Source of the DNA: CAVQYV01 sp963718295 [NCBI: uncultured Methylomirabilota bacterium]
Lineage (GTDB): Bacteria; Methylomirabilota; Methylomirabilia; CAVQYV01
Direction of reading: 5' to 3'
DNA: 64,000 nucleotides
Assembly: GCA_963718295.1 (NCBI GenBank)
Contig: CAVQYV010000012.1
Location: 1-64,000, forward strand
Part shown: positions 63,949 to 64,000 of the stretch, piece after piece
Layout of the letters: every line of letters begins with the position of its first letter
Numbering within the stretch: the stretch's first letter is position 1
Notes under the pieces: model-generated
The model's input: the letters and a program-made list of their open reading frames with translations, nothing else
Database searches by the model: none
What the model was told of the DNA's origin: nothing
Made by a program: the position numbers and the translations under genes

Positions 63949-64000
63949 ATGAGACAAGTGATCGTTTATCCGGGCGAAGATGGCTACTGGGTGGCAGAAT
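63949..64000 (+). CDS. hicB: HicB-like antitoxin, 3' end outside the window
   Basis: MRQVIVYPGEDGYWVAE is the standard opening of HicB antitoxins; GGGGGGAGGTGAAGC gives a strong ribosome site. Only 17 codons are visible. Confidence 0.7.
   Translation, partial: MRQVIVYPGEDGYWVAE

Overview
The window comes from a bacterium with an anaerobic, metal-rich metabolism. It holds three tungsten-type aldehyde:ferredoxin oxidoreductases (AORs), two of them next to four-cluster ferredoxins. It also holds an exported [NiFe] hydrogenase with its maturation protease, a nickel lactate-racemase-family protein, two C_GCAxxG_C_C redox proteins and a MoaD-like protein. This set, with Tat-exported secreted proteins and sigma70-like promoters (TTGACA, 16-18 bp, TATAAT-like), suggests an uncultured Desulfobacterota-type (formerly deltaproteobacterial) anaerobe. 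That placement is inference; no rRNA or marker gene fixes it.

Layout. (1) 0.2-5.0 kb: a decayed diversity-generating retroelement (DGR): reverse transcriptase, Avd, template repeat (TR) and a large target gene (DUF4062/TIR-like, STAND NTPase, FGE/C-type-lectin) ending in a variable repeat (VR). TR and VR differ by 12 substitutions, all at template adenines. (2) 5.3-9.3 kb: ferredoxin, AOR 1, an AtzG-like small subunit and a frameshifted amidase. (3) 9.6-14.8 kb: a toxin-antitoxin pair, an exported SMP-30-like protein and an adenylate-cyclase/TPR gene (each broken only by one in-frame TAG), a Tat-exported VOC protein and a methyltransferase fragment. (4) 14.9-19.3 kb: the hydrogenase operon, small membrane proteins and an SDR relic. 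(5) 19.4-27.5 kb: LarA-like protein, AOR 2, GntR regulator, DSD1/D-threonine-aldolase-like enzyme, Zn-dehydrogenase, GreA and FAH-family hydrolase. (6) 27.5-34.8 kb, minus strand: ferredoxin, AOR 3, two C_GCAxxG proteins, FAD oxidoreductase, MoaD-like protein, nitrilase, PAP2 membrane protein. (7) 34.9-38.6 kb, minus strand: pdxA, an AcoX-like kinase, lipB and lipA.

(8) 38.7-51.7 kb looks like an integrated element. A tRNA-Val(TAC) gene sits at the left edge, and 55 bp covering its 3' half and flank recur exactly 12.9 kb away. The tail of a tyrosine recombinase lies just inside the left repeat. The cargo is mostly exported proteins (PQQ-type propeller, kelch repeats, lipoproteins, small secreted proteins), a GspE/PilB N-terminal fragment, an IS110-type transposase with frameshifts, and two near-identical promoter/structured-leader/terminator units. 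(9) 51.7-64.0 kb: pentapeptide-repeat protein, second SMP-30-like protein, Zn-dehydrogenase, ThDP enzyme, methylmalonate-semialdehyde-type dehydrogenase, C45/Ntn-type hydrolase, RelE/RHH and HicBA toxin-antitoxin systems, and an intact second cyclase/TPR gene.

How the genes fit together (inference). The AOR operons read as parallel aldehyde-oxidation modules whose aldehydes come from neighbouring lyases, dehydrogenases, amidase or nitrilase; electrons go to ferredoxin and hydrogenase. The DGR target and the tRNA island are the accessory, conflict and surface-facing parts. Many genes carry single-base frameshifts. They are dense in the DGR, kelch and IS110 genes and absent from the AOR and hydrogenase operons, so both real decay and homopolymer sequencing error have to be considered.
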